Both the position numbers and the translations under genes were made by a program. Positions 1-7,909 of a stretch of DNA of 64,000 nucleotides are shown piece by piece. Below the pieces are notes generated by a model. The model saw nothing but the letters and a program-made list of their open reading frames with translations, was not told the origin of the DNA and did not search any database. The DNA comes from Micromonospora narathiwatensis. GTDB lineage: Bacteria; Actinomycetota; Actinomycetes; Mycobacteriales; Micromonosporaceae. The first letter of the stretch is position 1, and each line of letters starts with the position of its first letter. The stretch is from the NCBI RefSeq assembly GCF_900089605.1, contig NZ_LT594324.1:4774001-4838000 (forward strand). The letters are read 5' to 3'.

Positions 1-1559
1 TCGCCGGTCGGTTGCGCGCCGGCCGCGGGGAGGGTGCACCGGATCACGGTGCCCTCCTCGGTGTCGGTGTCCACCCAGACCCGGCCACCGTGGTACTCCA
101 CGATCTTCTTGACGATGGCCAGGCCGATGCCGGTGCCCGGGTACGCGTCCTTGGAGTGCAGCCGCTGGAAGATGACGAAGATCTTGTCGGCGAACTCCGG
201 CTCGATCCCGATGCCGTTGTCCCGGCAGGCGATCTCCCACTCGTCGTCGACCAGCCGGGCCGACACGTGCACCCTGGGCGACACGTCGGGCCGGCGGAAC
301 TTGATCGAGTTGCTGACCAGGTTGGCCAGCAGGTTGGTCAGCAGCGGCTCCTCGCCGCGGATCACCGGCAGCTCGTCCCAGGTCAGCTCGGCGTCGGCGT
401 ACTGGCGGGCGACCTCGGTCTGCGCGGCCACGTCACCCATCACCTTGTTCAGGTCGACCTCGGTGAAGCCGGTGGTGAGACGGCCGATCCGGGAGAACGC
501 GAGCAGATCGTTGATCAGCCGCTGCATCCGCTGCGCGCCGTCGACCGCGAACGCGATGTACTGGTCGGCGCGCTCGTCGAGCCGGCCCGCGTACCGCCGC
601 TGAAGGAGCTGGCAGAAGCTGGCCACCTTGCGCAGCGGCTCCTGGAGGTCGTGCGAGGCGACGTAGGCGAACTGCTCCAGGTCCCGGTTGGACCGGGTGA
701 GTTCCTCGGCCTGCTTCTGCAACTGGCTGTTGACCCACTCGATGCGCTCGCGGGCCTGACGGACCTCGTCCAACTCCTGAGCGATCTTCTGGCGCATGGC
801 GTCGATGTCGTCGGCGAGCCGGCGGAACTCCGGCGGGCCCGCCCCCTCGATGTGGTGCCGGTAGTCGCCGGCGGCGACCTCCCGTACCTGGCCCACCAGG
901 GCGGCCAGCGGCCGGATCAGCATCCGGTCCAGGGAGAGCAGCAGAACCCCGCCGGCCACCGCCACCACCAGGGCCGCCGCGATCAGCAGCACCACCAGCA
1001 CGTTGCTGGTCCGGTTGACCCGGCCGGCGGCCTGCTCCCGGACCGTCAGGATCTCGTCCTGGAGGGTGTCCACCGCCCCTCGGACGCCGTCGAACTGCTG
1101 CCGGGTCTGGTCGGTGATCAGCGCCTGCCCGGCGGCCGGGCCGCTGCGCTCGGTCGTGTCGATCACCGGCTCGGCGACCCTGGCCCGCCACTGCGCCGCG
1201 CGCTCCTCGACGACCGCCAGCGCGCGCAGCACGTCCGGGTAGTCTCCGGCCAGGTCGCGGATCGAGGCGACGAGATCCCGCTCCCGCTTCAGCCCCGCCT
1301 CGTACGGGCTCAGGTCCTTGCCGTCGCCGTTCACCGCGTACCCGCGGACGCTGGTCTCCTGGTCGAGCAGCGCGCTCAGCAGCTCCTGGCCCTGCACCCG
1401 CAGCGGACCGGTCCTGACCATGACCACGTCGATGTTCTGCCGGTTCTTCTCCGCGACCAGCGCCTCGGCCGCGGCCAGCCCGAGCAGCAGCACCAGGACC
1501 ACGGTGAGCAGCGCGACCACCCGGCGACGCAGGGTCCAGCCCTGCCGGTACGCGTTCAT
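1..1559 (-). CDS. CHASE3-type sensor histidine kinase (C-terminus off window)
   Basis: Membrane sensor kinase that would phosphorylate a response regulator. Read from ATG at 1559, the protein has a first membrane helix near residues 11-33, an extracytoplasmic CHASE3-like helical region, a second helix near 186-208, HAMP, then HisKA with SHDLQEP (phospho-His about residue 303), an N-box (NLLANLVSNSIKF) and G-boxes DNGIGI and GTGIGLAIVKK. About 519 codons are visible and no stop is reached before position 1, so only a short tail is missing. Its ATG overlaps the stop of the upstream PP2C gene in ATGA, so the two are very probably cotranslated and act together. The signal sensed cannot be told from sequence. 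Confidence 0.9.
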   Translation of the reverse strand, partial: MNAYRQGWTLRRRVVALLTVVLVLLLGLAAAEALVAEKNRQNIDVVMVRTGPLRVQGQELLSALLDQETSVRGYAVNGDGKDLSPYEAGLKRERDLVASIRDLAGDYPDVLRALAVVEERAAQWRARVAEPVIDTTERSGPAAGQALITDQTRQQFDGVRGAVDTLQDEILTVREQAAGRVNRTSNVLVVLLIAAALVVAVAGGVLLLSLDRMLIRPLAALVGQVREVAAGDYRHHIEGAGPPEFRRLADDIDAMRQKIAQELDEVRQARERIEWVNSQLQKQAEELTRSNRDLEQFAYVASHDLQEPLRKVASFCQLLQRRYAGRLDERADQYIAFAVDGAQRMQRLINDLLAFSRIGRLTTGFTEVDLNKVMGDVAAQTEVARQYADAELTWDELPVIRGEEPLLTNLLANLVSNSIKFRRPDVSPRVHVSARLVDDEWEIACRDNGIGIEPEFADKIFVIFQRLHSKDAYPGTGIGLAIVKKIVEYHGGRVWVDTDTEEGTVIRCTLPAAGAQPTG

Positions 1560-2806
1560 CGGCCACCACCCCGGCTGACCAGCAGCATGGCGACGTCGTC
1601 GGCGAGCGGGCCGCCGTTCATCCGCTCGGCCCGGCCGACCAGCCACGCCGGCAGCTCGGCCAGCGGCACCGCCTGGTTGGCCGGGTCGGCGAGCAGGTCG
1701 GTGAGCCCCGGCACGTCGAGTCGCTCGTCACCGGCGCCCACCCGGCCCTCGATCAGGCCGTCGGTGTACATCAGCAGGGACCAGTCATCGGCGTCGAACT
1801 CCAGGTCGAAGGCGACCGGCCGGCGCGGTCGTACGCCGAGCAGCAGGCCACCCTTGGCGGGCACCGGGGCGACCTTACCGCCGCTGAGCAGCAACGGCGG
1901 CGGATGCCCGGCGAGTCGCACGGTGGCCCGGTCGGCCGCCAGGTCGAGCCGGGTGGTCGCCACCGTGGCGAAGATCTCCTGGAGCCGACGCTCGCTCATC
2001 AGCACCTGTTCCAGGGCGGGCAGCACCTCGTCGTCGGGCACCCCGGCCAGGATCAGCGCCCGCCAGGCGACCCGCAACTCGACGCCGAGGGCGGCCTCGT
2101 CCACGCCGTGCCCGCAGACGTCGCCGACGATCAGGTCGATCCGGTCCGGCCGGGTCTGCACCACGTCGAAGAAGTCGCCGCCGATCAGGGCGGCGTGCCG
2201 GCCGGGTCGGTAGAAGGTGTGCACCGACACCCGGTCGGTGGTCATCAGCGGCTGCGGCAGCAGGCCCCGCTCCAGGCGGGCGGACTCGGCCTGGCGCAGC
2301 TCCACCTCGCGCAGCCGGCGGGCGTTCTCGTCGGCCCGCTTGCGTTCCACCGCATAGCGCAGCGCGCGGGTCAGCAGTACGCCGTCGACCTGCCCCTTGA
2401 CCAGGTAGTCCTGGGCGCCCTCGGCGACCGCGACGATGCCCAGGTGCTCGTCGGAGCGGCCGGTGAGCACGCAGACCGCGGCCCCGCTCGACATCTCCAG
2501 CACCTTGCGCAGCCCGTCCAGGCCCTGCGCGTCGGGCAGGCCCAGGTCGAGCAGGACGCAGTCGACCCCCGCGACCCGCTGCCGGGCCTCGCTGAGGCTG
2601 GTGGCGACCAGCAGATCGATCATCGAGTTGGTCTCGGCGAGCAGCTCGCCGACCAGGAAGGCGTCGCCCTCGTCGTCCTCGACCAGCAGCACCCGCAGCC
2701 GCGCGGCGGGTGGCAGGTTGGCGGGGTGCCCGATGCCGCCCGGCGCGGCGGGCCGGGGCAGCACGGGAGGACCGGCCTCGCCGGGCCCCCGTTGCGGCCG
2801 GGTCAC
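1556..2806 (-). CDS. response regulator with SpoIIE/RsbU-type PP2C phosphatase output
   Basis: A receiver domain fused to a serine phosphatase of the kind that dephosphorylates anti-anti-sigma factors in partner-switching cascades. The receiver has VEDDEGDAF, phospho-acceptor VLLDLGLPD (D87), VLTG and DYLVKG. The C-terminal half has PP2C metal motifs GGDFFDVV, GDVCGHGVDEAA, MYTDGLIEG and DDVAML. It overlaps the next kinase gene by ATGA. The start is uncertain: GTG at 2806 is the first standard start with a full receiver but lacks a ribosome binding site, while a good GGAAGGAG lies 6 nt before an in-frame ATC at 2836. The sigma pathway controlled is not visible here. Confidence 0.88.
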   Translation of the reverse strand: MTRPQRGPGEAGPPVLPRPAAPGGIGHPANLPPAARLRVLLVEDDEGDAFLVGELLAETNSMIDLLVATSLSEARQRVAGVDCVLLDLGLPDAQGLDGLRKVLEMSSGAAVCVLTGRSDEHLGIVAVAEGAQDYLVKGQVDGVLLTRALRYAVERKRADENARRLREVELRQAESARLERGLLPQPLMTTDRVSVHTFYRPGRHAALIGGDFFDVVQTRPDRIDLIVGDVCGHGVDEAALGVELRVAWRALILAGVPDDEVLPALEQVLMSERRLQEIFATVATTRLDLAADRATVRLAGHPPPLLLSGGKVAPVPAKGGLLLGVRPRRPVAFDLEFDADDWSLLMYTDGLIEGRVGAGDERLDVPGLTDLLADPANQAVPLAELPAWLVGRAERMNGGPLADDVAMLLVSRGGGR

Positions 2807-2992
2807 CGCCGTGAGACGCGGGAGTTCGCTGGTGATGTCGGACTCCTTCCGAGTGCCCCGCTGATCCTGTATCAGACAACGGTCGCACACAACACGACCG
2901 GAGGCGGCGTGGGCGGGGCGCGCCGTGGGAGGTTCACCACGGGCCGGCGGAAGGGCAGGATGATGCCACCCCGACCACCCCGAGGAGTTCCC

Positions 2993-5389
2993 GTGGGCGT
3001 ACCCCCGACCCGCCCCGCCGACCGGGCGCTGGCCCGGCCGCGCCGCCGACTGCCCGCCGCGCTCGCCGCGCTCGCCGCCCTGCTCGCGGTCGGTGCCGGC
3101 GTCCTGGTCGACCTGGCCACCCCGGCACCGCGCCCGACCGACGCGCCTGCGGACCAGTTCAGCGCCGAGCGGGCGTACCAGCACGTCAAGGTCATCGCGG
3201 CCCGGCCGCACGTGGCCGGCAGCGCCGCCAACGACCAGGTCCGGGAACACCTCGTGGGCGTGCTGCGCGGGCTCGGTCTGGAGACCGAGGTGCAGGACAC
3301 CGTCGCCCCGGAGGCCGGGCAGCTCAGCGGGGCCGCCGGCGGTGCGACCCTGGCCCGGGTACGCAACGTGGTGGCCCGGCTGCCCGGCACCGGTTCGACC
3401 GGGCGGGTCTTCCTGGTGGCCCACTACGACTCGGTGCAGTCCGGGCCGGGCGGCAACGACGACGCCGCCGGCACGTCCACCATCCTGGAGGTGGCCCGGG
3501 CGCTCACCGCCGGTCCGCGCCCGCGCAACGACGTCGTCTTCGTGCTCACCGACGCCGAGGAGGCGTGCCTGTGCGGGGCCTCCGGGTTCGCCGCGAGCCA
3601 CCCGCTGGCCCGGGACGGCGGGGTGGTGCTCAACCTGGAGGCGCGGGGCAGCACCGGTCCGGTGATCATGTTCGAGACGTCCCGGAACAACGCGAAGCTG
3701 GTGGACGTCTTCGGCCGGGCCGCCCCGTACCCGGTGGGCACCTCGTTCGCGGTGGAGATCTACCGGGCGCTGCCGAACGACACCGACTTCACCGCCTTCC
3801 TGGACCACGACTTCGTCGGCCTGAACTCGGCGTACATCGACGGTGGCGCGATCTACCACACGCCGCTGGACGTCCCGGCGGCGATGGACCGGGGCAGCCT
3901 CCAGCAGCACGGCGACAACGCGCTCGGCCTGGCCCGCGAGTTCGGCCGCACCGACCTGACCAAGCTCGGTTCCGACCACGACGCCACCTACTTCCCGGTG
4001 CCGGGCGGCCTGATCCGCTACCCCGGCTGGCTGGTCCTGCCGCTGGCGCTGGCCGCCCTGGTCGCGGTCGGGCTGCTCGGCTGGCTGCTGCGCCGCCGTG
4101 GCCGGGCCACCGCCGGCCGGCTGGCCGCCGGCGTCGGGCTCGCCCTGGCGCCGATCGTGCTCGCCCCGCTGGGCGCCTGGCTGCTCTGGGCCGCGATCAC
4201 CACGGTCCGCCCCGGGTACGCCGAGCTGCTCGACCCGTACCGGCCGGTCTGGTACCGGCTCGCCGTGGTGGCGCTCGCCGCCGCGATCCTGTTCACCTGG
4301 TACGCGCTGACCCGCCGCCGGATCGGGCCGGCCGCCCTCGCGTTCGGCGGGCTGACCTGGCTGGCGCTGTTCGGCGTACTCCTCGCGGTGCTGGTGCCGG
4401 GCGGCGCGTACCTGACCACGCTGCCCGCGCTGGCCGGTGCGCTCGCCGGCCTGGCGGCGCTGGCCACCCGGCTGGACGGCCCCTGGCCGGTGGTCGCGGT
4501 GACCCTGGCCGGCGCGGTGGCCGTGGTGATCCTGCTGCCCACCGTGGTGCTGCTCTTCCCGGCGCTCGGCATGGCGATGGGCGGGGTCGCCGCGCTCTTC
4601 GCGGTGCTGCTCGGGCTGGTCGCGCTGCCGGTGGTCGACCTGCTGCACCCGCAGGCCGGCGGCCAGCGCGGCCTGCTCGCGCTCCGGGCCCGCCGGCTGG
4701 GCGCCCTGCCGGCCGCCGCCGCCGGGCTCGCCGCCGTGGTCCTCGCCGGGGTCGGCCTGGCCGTCGACCGCTTCGACGCCGCCCACCCGGTGCCCACCCA
4801 CCTGATGTACGGCTTCGACGCCGACTCCGGCAAGGGGATGTGGATCACTCACGAGGCGGAGCCGCAACCGTGGACCGCCCAGTACGTGGACGACAAGGGG
4901 GCGGTCACCCACTACTTCCCCGCGCTCGGCGACGGCGTGTTCAAGTTCGGTGACGCCCCCGCGGTCAACCTGCCGCCACCGGCCGTCACGGTCCTCTCGG
5001 ACAGCACCGCGGGCACCGAGCGCACCTTGCGGGTACGGGTGACCCCGCAGCGGCCGGTCCGCGTGCTCTCGCTGCACGTCGATCCCGATCCCGATCCCGG
5101 CCCGGCGACGGTCGTCAAGGCCAGCGCGGCCGGCGTACCGCTGCCGATCAAGCCGGTGCAGCCGGGCAGTTCGTGGGGCTTCGGTCTGGTGTTCCACGCC
5201 CCGCCACCGGAGGGTGTCGAGGTGACCCTCACCCTGCGCCCGAAGCAGGAGAAGGTGGACCTGCGAGCGATGGACGCCAGCGACGGCCTGGACGGCGTAC
5301 CCGGCTTCCACCCCCGCCCGTGGAACCTCGGCGTAACCGGCTCCCACACCTCCGACATGCTCGCGGTGGCCCGCACATACTCCTTCTGA
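2993..5389 (+). CDS. membrane-anchored M28-family metallopeptidase
   Basis: Predicted zinc aminopeptidase with the active site outside the membrane. GTG at 2993 is preferred because GAGGAG lies 5 nt upstream; ATG at 2960 or 2963 would add 10-11 residues. From that start there is an arginine-rich N-terminus and a membrane helix near residues 20-42, then the M28 domain with VAHYDS (H144), GGNDDAAG (D156) and DAEEACL (E189/E190), and later TDFTAF and IYHTPLD. The C-terminal half is a run of about eight hydrophobic helices followed by a soluble beta-rich tail, the architecture of the ERMP1/Pff1-like M28 branch. It is divergent from the PP2C gene. Substrate unknown. Confidence 0.88.
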   Translation: MGVPPTRPADRALARPRRRLPAALAALAALLAVGAGVLVDLATPAPRPTDAPADQFSAERAYQHVKVIAARPHVAGSAANDQVREHLVGVLRGLGLETEVQDTVAPEAGQLSGAAGGATLARVRNVVARLPGTGSTGRVFLVAHYDSVQSGPGGNDDAAGTSTILEVARALTAGPRPRNDVVFVLTDAEEACLCGASGFAASHPLARDGGVVLNLEARGSTGPVIMFETSRNNAKLVDVFGRAAPYPVGTSFAVEIYRALPNDTDFTAFLDHDFVGLNSAYIDGGAIYHTPLDVPAAMDRGSLQQHGDNALGLAREFGRTDLTKLGSDHDATYFPVPGGLIRYPGWLVLPLALAALVAVGLLGWLLRRRGRATAGRLAAGVGLALAPIVLAPLGAWLLWAAITTVRPGYAELLDPYRPVWYRLAVVALAAAILFTWYALTRRRIGPAALAFGGLTWLALFGVLLAVLVPGGAYLTTLPALAGALAGLAALATRLDGPWPVVAVTLAGAVAVVILLPTVVLLFPALGMAMGGVAALFAVLLGLVALPVVDLLHPQAGGQRGLLALRARRLGALPAAAAGLAAVVLAGVGLAVDRFDAAHPVPTHLMYGFDADSGKGMWITHEAEPQPWTAQYVDDKGAVTHYFPALGDGVFKFGDAPAVNLPPPAVTVLSDSTAGTERTLRVRVTPQRPVRVLSLHVDPDPDPGPATVVKASAAGVPLPIKPVQPGSSWGFGLVFHAPPPEGVEVTLTLRPKQEKVDLRAMDASDGLDGVPGFHPRPWNLGVTGSHTSDMLAVARTYSF

Positions 5390-5406
5390 CCCCACCCACC
5401 CCCACC

Positions 5407-5490
5407 CCTCCCGCGATCTTGCACTTTTGGCTCCGACGAAAAGGGCGGAAGCTCGCAAAGGGGCAACCGCAATTGCAAGATCGCGGGAGG
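5407..5490. repeat. perfect 17-bp inverted repeat with GATCTTG core
   Basis: Positions 5407-5423 and 5474-5490 are exact reverse complements (arm CCTCCCGCGATCTTGCA) around a 50-nt spacer. It lies in the tandem gap between the M28 gene and the DHFR-like gene, so it could end M28 transcription, but the long spacer is unlike a simple terminator. Similar GATC-TTG/CAAG hairpins occur at 44890-44943 and 47196-47250, suggesting a dispersed intergenic family. Confidence 0.8.
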
Positions 5491-5591
5491 AATGCCGGGG
5501 TTCGAGAAAACCTGGGGACAGATGTCGAAGGGGAAGCGGCAGCTTCTACTCATGAGTGAAGGGCAGACTCAGCACCCCAGGGAGCAGATCG

Positions 5592-6194
5592 ATGACGAAG
5601 GTTATGACCGGAGCGACCATGTCGTTGGACGGCTACATCGCGGACGCGTCGCACGGTGGGTTCGAATACCTCTTCCAGTGGTACGACAACGGCGACGTCG
5701 AGACGCCGACGGCCAACCCCGACATGACGATGCGCACCTCGGCGGCGAGCGCGGAACACCTGCGCGAACTGAACGAGCGGACCGGAGCCCTCGTCGTAGG
5801 CCGGCGGCTCTTCGACATGACCAACGGCTGGGGCGGCCGGCACCCGATGGACGTACCCGTGGTCGTCGTCACGCACAGCGTGCCGGAGGGCTGGGAACGG
5901 GAGGGCGACTCGTTCGTGTTCGTCACGGACGGCATCGAGAGCGCGATCGACCGGGCGAAGGCCCTCGCCGGCGACAAGCAGGTCGGCGTCAACGGCGGCA
6001 GCATCGCGACGCAGGTCATCGAGGCCGGCCTGCTCGACGAGGTACACGTCGATCTCGTCCCGGTCCTGCTCGGCGACGGCATCCCGCTCTTCTCCGGCCT
6101 GAAGATTGCGCCCGTCCAGTTGGCGGGGCCCACGAAGGTCGTCCAGGGCAACGGGGTCACCCACCTCGCCTACCAGGTACGCAAGGCAGCCTGA
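5592..6194 (+). CDS. dihydrofolate reductase-fold (RibD C-terminal-like) protein
   Basis: A 200-residue member of the DHFR/RibD_C superfamily, a common actinobacterial reductase-like family separate from folate DHFR. It shows the N-terminal MTGATMSLDGYIA strand, GALVVGRRLFDM, VVVVTHSVPE, a nucleotide-binding VNGGSIATQVIEAGLLDEVHVDLVPVL stretch split across the sheet, and a closing LFSGL segment. ATG at 5592 follows GGGAGCAG. It stands alone, with a strong convergent terminator immediately after its stop. Substrate and cofactor cannot be assigned; NADPH binding is inferred from the family. Confidence 0.85.
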   Translation: MTKVMTGATMSLDGYIADASHGGFEYLFQWYDNGDVETPTANPDMTMRTSAASAEHLRELNERTGALVVGRRLFDMTNGWGGRHPMDVPVVVVTHSVPEGWEREGDSFVFVTDGIESAIDRAKALAGDKQVGVNGGSIATQVIEAGLLDEVHVDLVPVLLGDGIPLFSGLKIAPVQLAGPTKVVQGNGVTHLAYQVRKAA

Positions 6195-6235
6195 CGGCGT
6201 GGGGCCGGCGCGGTACCGTGCCGGCCCCACGTCGT
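6194..6235. terminator. bidirectional hairpin terminator
   Basis: Arms 6194-6213 and 6216-6235 pair at 18 of 20 positions around a 2-nt loop. The hairpin starts at the stop of the DHFR-like gene and ends 8 nt before the stop of the convergent Smr gene, so it can serve both. Confidence 0.85.
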
Positions 6236-6243
6236 AGCAGCCG

Positions 6244-6498
6244 TTACTTCCAGCGGAAGTGGACGAAGAGGCGGCCGAAGTTCTTGGAGTCCTTCTCGAC
6301 GCGGTGGTAGAGCTGCTTGACGTCCTTCTGGTCGAGGAAACGCAGCACCCGCTTCTTGAGCTGGCCGGAGCCCTTGCCGGGGATGATCTCCACGAGGGTG
6401 GCCTTCTTCGCCACCGCCTCGTCCATGATCCCGCGCAGGGCACGATCGATGTCGTGGCCCTTGTTGAAGATGTCGTGGAGATCGAGCTTGAGCTTCAC
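6244..6498 (-). CDS. small Smr-domain protein
   Basis: An 84-residue protein consisting only of a Smr (small MutS-related) domain. It shows the start LKLDLHD, the ALRGIMDEAVAKKATLVEII helix-strand, the signature PGKGSGQLKKRV (the HGxG-type loop written GKGSG) and a C-terminal GRLFVHFRWK strand. Smr domains elsewhere nick or bind DNA or RNA, but the role of stand-alone actinobacterial Smr proteins is not settled. GTG at 6498 is chosen because the domain begins there; the nearby ATG is in another frame and hits a stop at once. It is convergent with the DHFR-like gene and downstream of the TPR gene's terminator. Confidence 0.82.
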   Translation of the reverse strand: MKLKLDLHDIFNKGHDIDRALRGIMDEAVAKKATLVEIIPGKGSGQLKKRVLRFLDQKDVKQLYHRVEKDSKNFGRLFVHFRWK

Positions 6499-6542
6499 CA
6501 GGCCATGGTAGGCACATCCGGCCGCCGGACCCGGGGACGGCG

Positions 6543-6568
6543 AAGGGCAGCCCATCAGGGCTGCCCTT
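6543..6568 (-). terminator. hairpin terminator after the TPR gene
   Basis: A perfect 11-bp stem, AAGGGCAGCCC pairing with GGGCTGCCCTT, with a 4-nt loop. It lies about 22 bp beyond the stop of the minus-strand TPR gene and before the Smr start. Confidence 0.8.
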
Positions 6569-6590
6569 TCCGTCCCGTGCTGACCGAGGG

Positions 6591-6959
6591 TCAGCGACCG
6601 CCGCTGACCCGGCTCTGCACCCGACGCAGCGCCGCCGCGTAGTCGGCGTTGGTCGAGTGCATGGCCGCCGCGATACGCAGGTGCCGCAGCGCGTCGGCCG
6701 GCCGGTTCATCCGCTCCAGCGTACGGCCGAGCACGTGGTGCGCGTAGTGGTCGCTCGGGTCCCGGTCGACCAGCTCGCGTAGCTGCTCCTCGGCCCGGCT
6801 GAGCTGGGCCGACTGGAAGTACGCCCGGGCCAGCAGCTGCCGGACCGAGGAGTTGTCGGGTTCCGCCTCGACGATCGGTTCGAGCAGCCGCGCCGCTCCG
6901 GTAGGGTCACCCGCTTCGAAGAACATGGTCGCCCGCCGGTACTCCGCCAGAAGATCCAC
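6591..6959 (-). CDS. tetratricopeptide-repeat protein
   Basis: A 122-residue helical protein of about three TPR units: EYRRATMFFEAGDPTGAARLLEPIV, then LARAYFQSAQLSRAEEQLRELV, then the HHVLGRTLERMNRPADALRHL unit, each with the small-Gly/Ala-aromatic-Pro pattern. TPR stacks bind peptides, so a scaffold or chaperone role is inferred. GTG at 6959 is chosen because GGAGG lies 8 nt upstream and the helix pattern begins there. No signal peptide, so cytoplasmic. It follows the glucokinase gene with a small hairpin between, so it is probably a separate unit. Confidence 0.82.
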   Translation of the reverse strand: MDLLAEYRRATMFFEAGDPTGAARLLEPIVEAEPDNSSVRQLLARAYFQSAQLSRAEEQLRELVDRDPSDHYAHHVLGRTLERMNRPADALRHLRIAAAMHSTNADYAAALRRVQSRVSGGR

Positions 6960-7026
6960 TCGACCCACCTCCCCATGTCGCACCAGCCTTTGTCCGACGC
7001 TGGCACAACACCGGCCGGAGCGCGAG

Positions 7027-7042
7027 TGTTCCGGCACCGGAA
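7027..7042 (-). terminator. short hairpin after the glucokinase gene
   Basis: GTTCCGG and CCGGAAC form a perfect 7-bp stem with a 2-nt loop, 8 bp beyond the stop of the minus-strand ROK kinase gene. A weak intrinsic terminator is the likely role. Confidence 0.55.
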
Positions 7043-7049
7043 CTTGCGT

Positions 7050-7820
7050 TCAGGAGGTCGGGTCGTACCGGTCGCCCACCAGGTCCCAGGCCCGGACCCC
7101 ACCCACGATCCCGGCCGTGTTCGGTACGACCACCACGTCGTCGCCCATCCGAACCAGTTGTTCCGGCCGGATCAGCCGGGAGTTGCCCCCGCCCAGATAG
7201 AGCCGGTCCCAGCGGAAGACCGGCCGCAGCCCGTCCACCACCTGCCGGATCCGCCGGGACCAGAACGCGTCGCCGAGGCGGCGCCGTTCCGGCTCCCCGA
7301 TGTACGTGTCGTAGGTGGTGTTCCAGCGCACCGGCGCGTGCGACAGCTCCAGGTGCGGGGCGAGCAACCCGCCGTCGAAGAGCGCGCTGCCCAGCCCGGT
7401 GCCGAGGGTCAGCACCAGCTCGCACCCGGTCCCGGCGACCACGCCCGCGCCGTGCACCTCGGCGTCGTTGAGCACCAGCGCCGGGATGCCGAACGCCTCT
7501 GCCAGCGCGCTGCGCGCGTCGTACCCGGACCACTCGGCGACCAGGTCCGGGTCGACCTTGCTGCGCGGCCCGGACCGGGTGACGTAGTGCGGGGTGGCCA
7601 CCACCACACCGTGCCGGATCATGCCGGGCATCCCGACCGTGAGCCGGTCCGCCGCCGGCAGCCGGCCGGCCAGGTCCAGCAGCGTCTTGACGAAGAGCGC
7701 GGGCGGCAGCGGGTACGGCGTGGGCACCCGCAGCGGCCGGGCCCGCATGGTCCCGGCGGCGTCCAGCACCGACGCCTTGATCCCGCCACCGCCGCAGTCG
7801 ATCGCCAGTGTGGTCGCCAC
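7050..7820 (-). CDS. ppgK: ROK-family polyphosphate glucokinase
   Basis: Cytoplasmic kinase that would phosphorylate glucose with polyphosphate and/or ATP. The 256-residue length fits the short actinobacterial PpgK branch rather than the roughly 310-residue glucose-ATP ROK kinases. The phosphate loop is AIDCGGGGIKASVLD, the sugar-binding catalytic loop is LNDAEVHGAG, and LTLGTGLGSALFDGG is the second phosphate loop. ELSHAP stands where ROK kinases carry a conserved histidine. There is no N-terminal HTH, so it is not a ROK repressor. It is divergent from the ABC-F gene across 89 bp. Polyphosphate use is inferred from length and motifs. Confidence 0.82.
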   Translation of the reverse strand: MATTLAIDCGGGGIKASVLDAAGTMRARPLRVPTPYPLPPALFVKTLLDLAGRLPAADRLTVGMPGMIRHGVVVATPHYVTRSGPRSKVDPDLVAEWSGYDARSALAEAFGIPALVLNDAEVHGAGVVAGTGCELVLTLGTGLGSALFDGGLLAPHLELSHAPVRWNTTYDTYIGEPERRRLGDAFWSRRIRQVVDGLRPVFRWDRLYLGGGNSRLIRPEQLVRMGDDVVVVPNTAGIVGGVRAWDLVGDRYDPTS

Positions 7821-7909
7821 GGCAGTGAGTGTCCCTCAGCAGGGTGGTGTCCGGCGCACCGGTGATCCGATCGGTGCCCGGCCGGCCCGGCGGTAGGCTC
7901 GGTCACCTC

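Noticed and set aside
1556..5458. Open frames of more than 1000 codons antisense to or reaching across the M28, PP2C and LAL genes
   Set aside because: In DNA this GC-rich, antisense frames lack stops by chance. They have no domain motifs and composition typical of shadow frames (Arg/Ala/Gly/Pro-rich).
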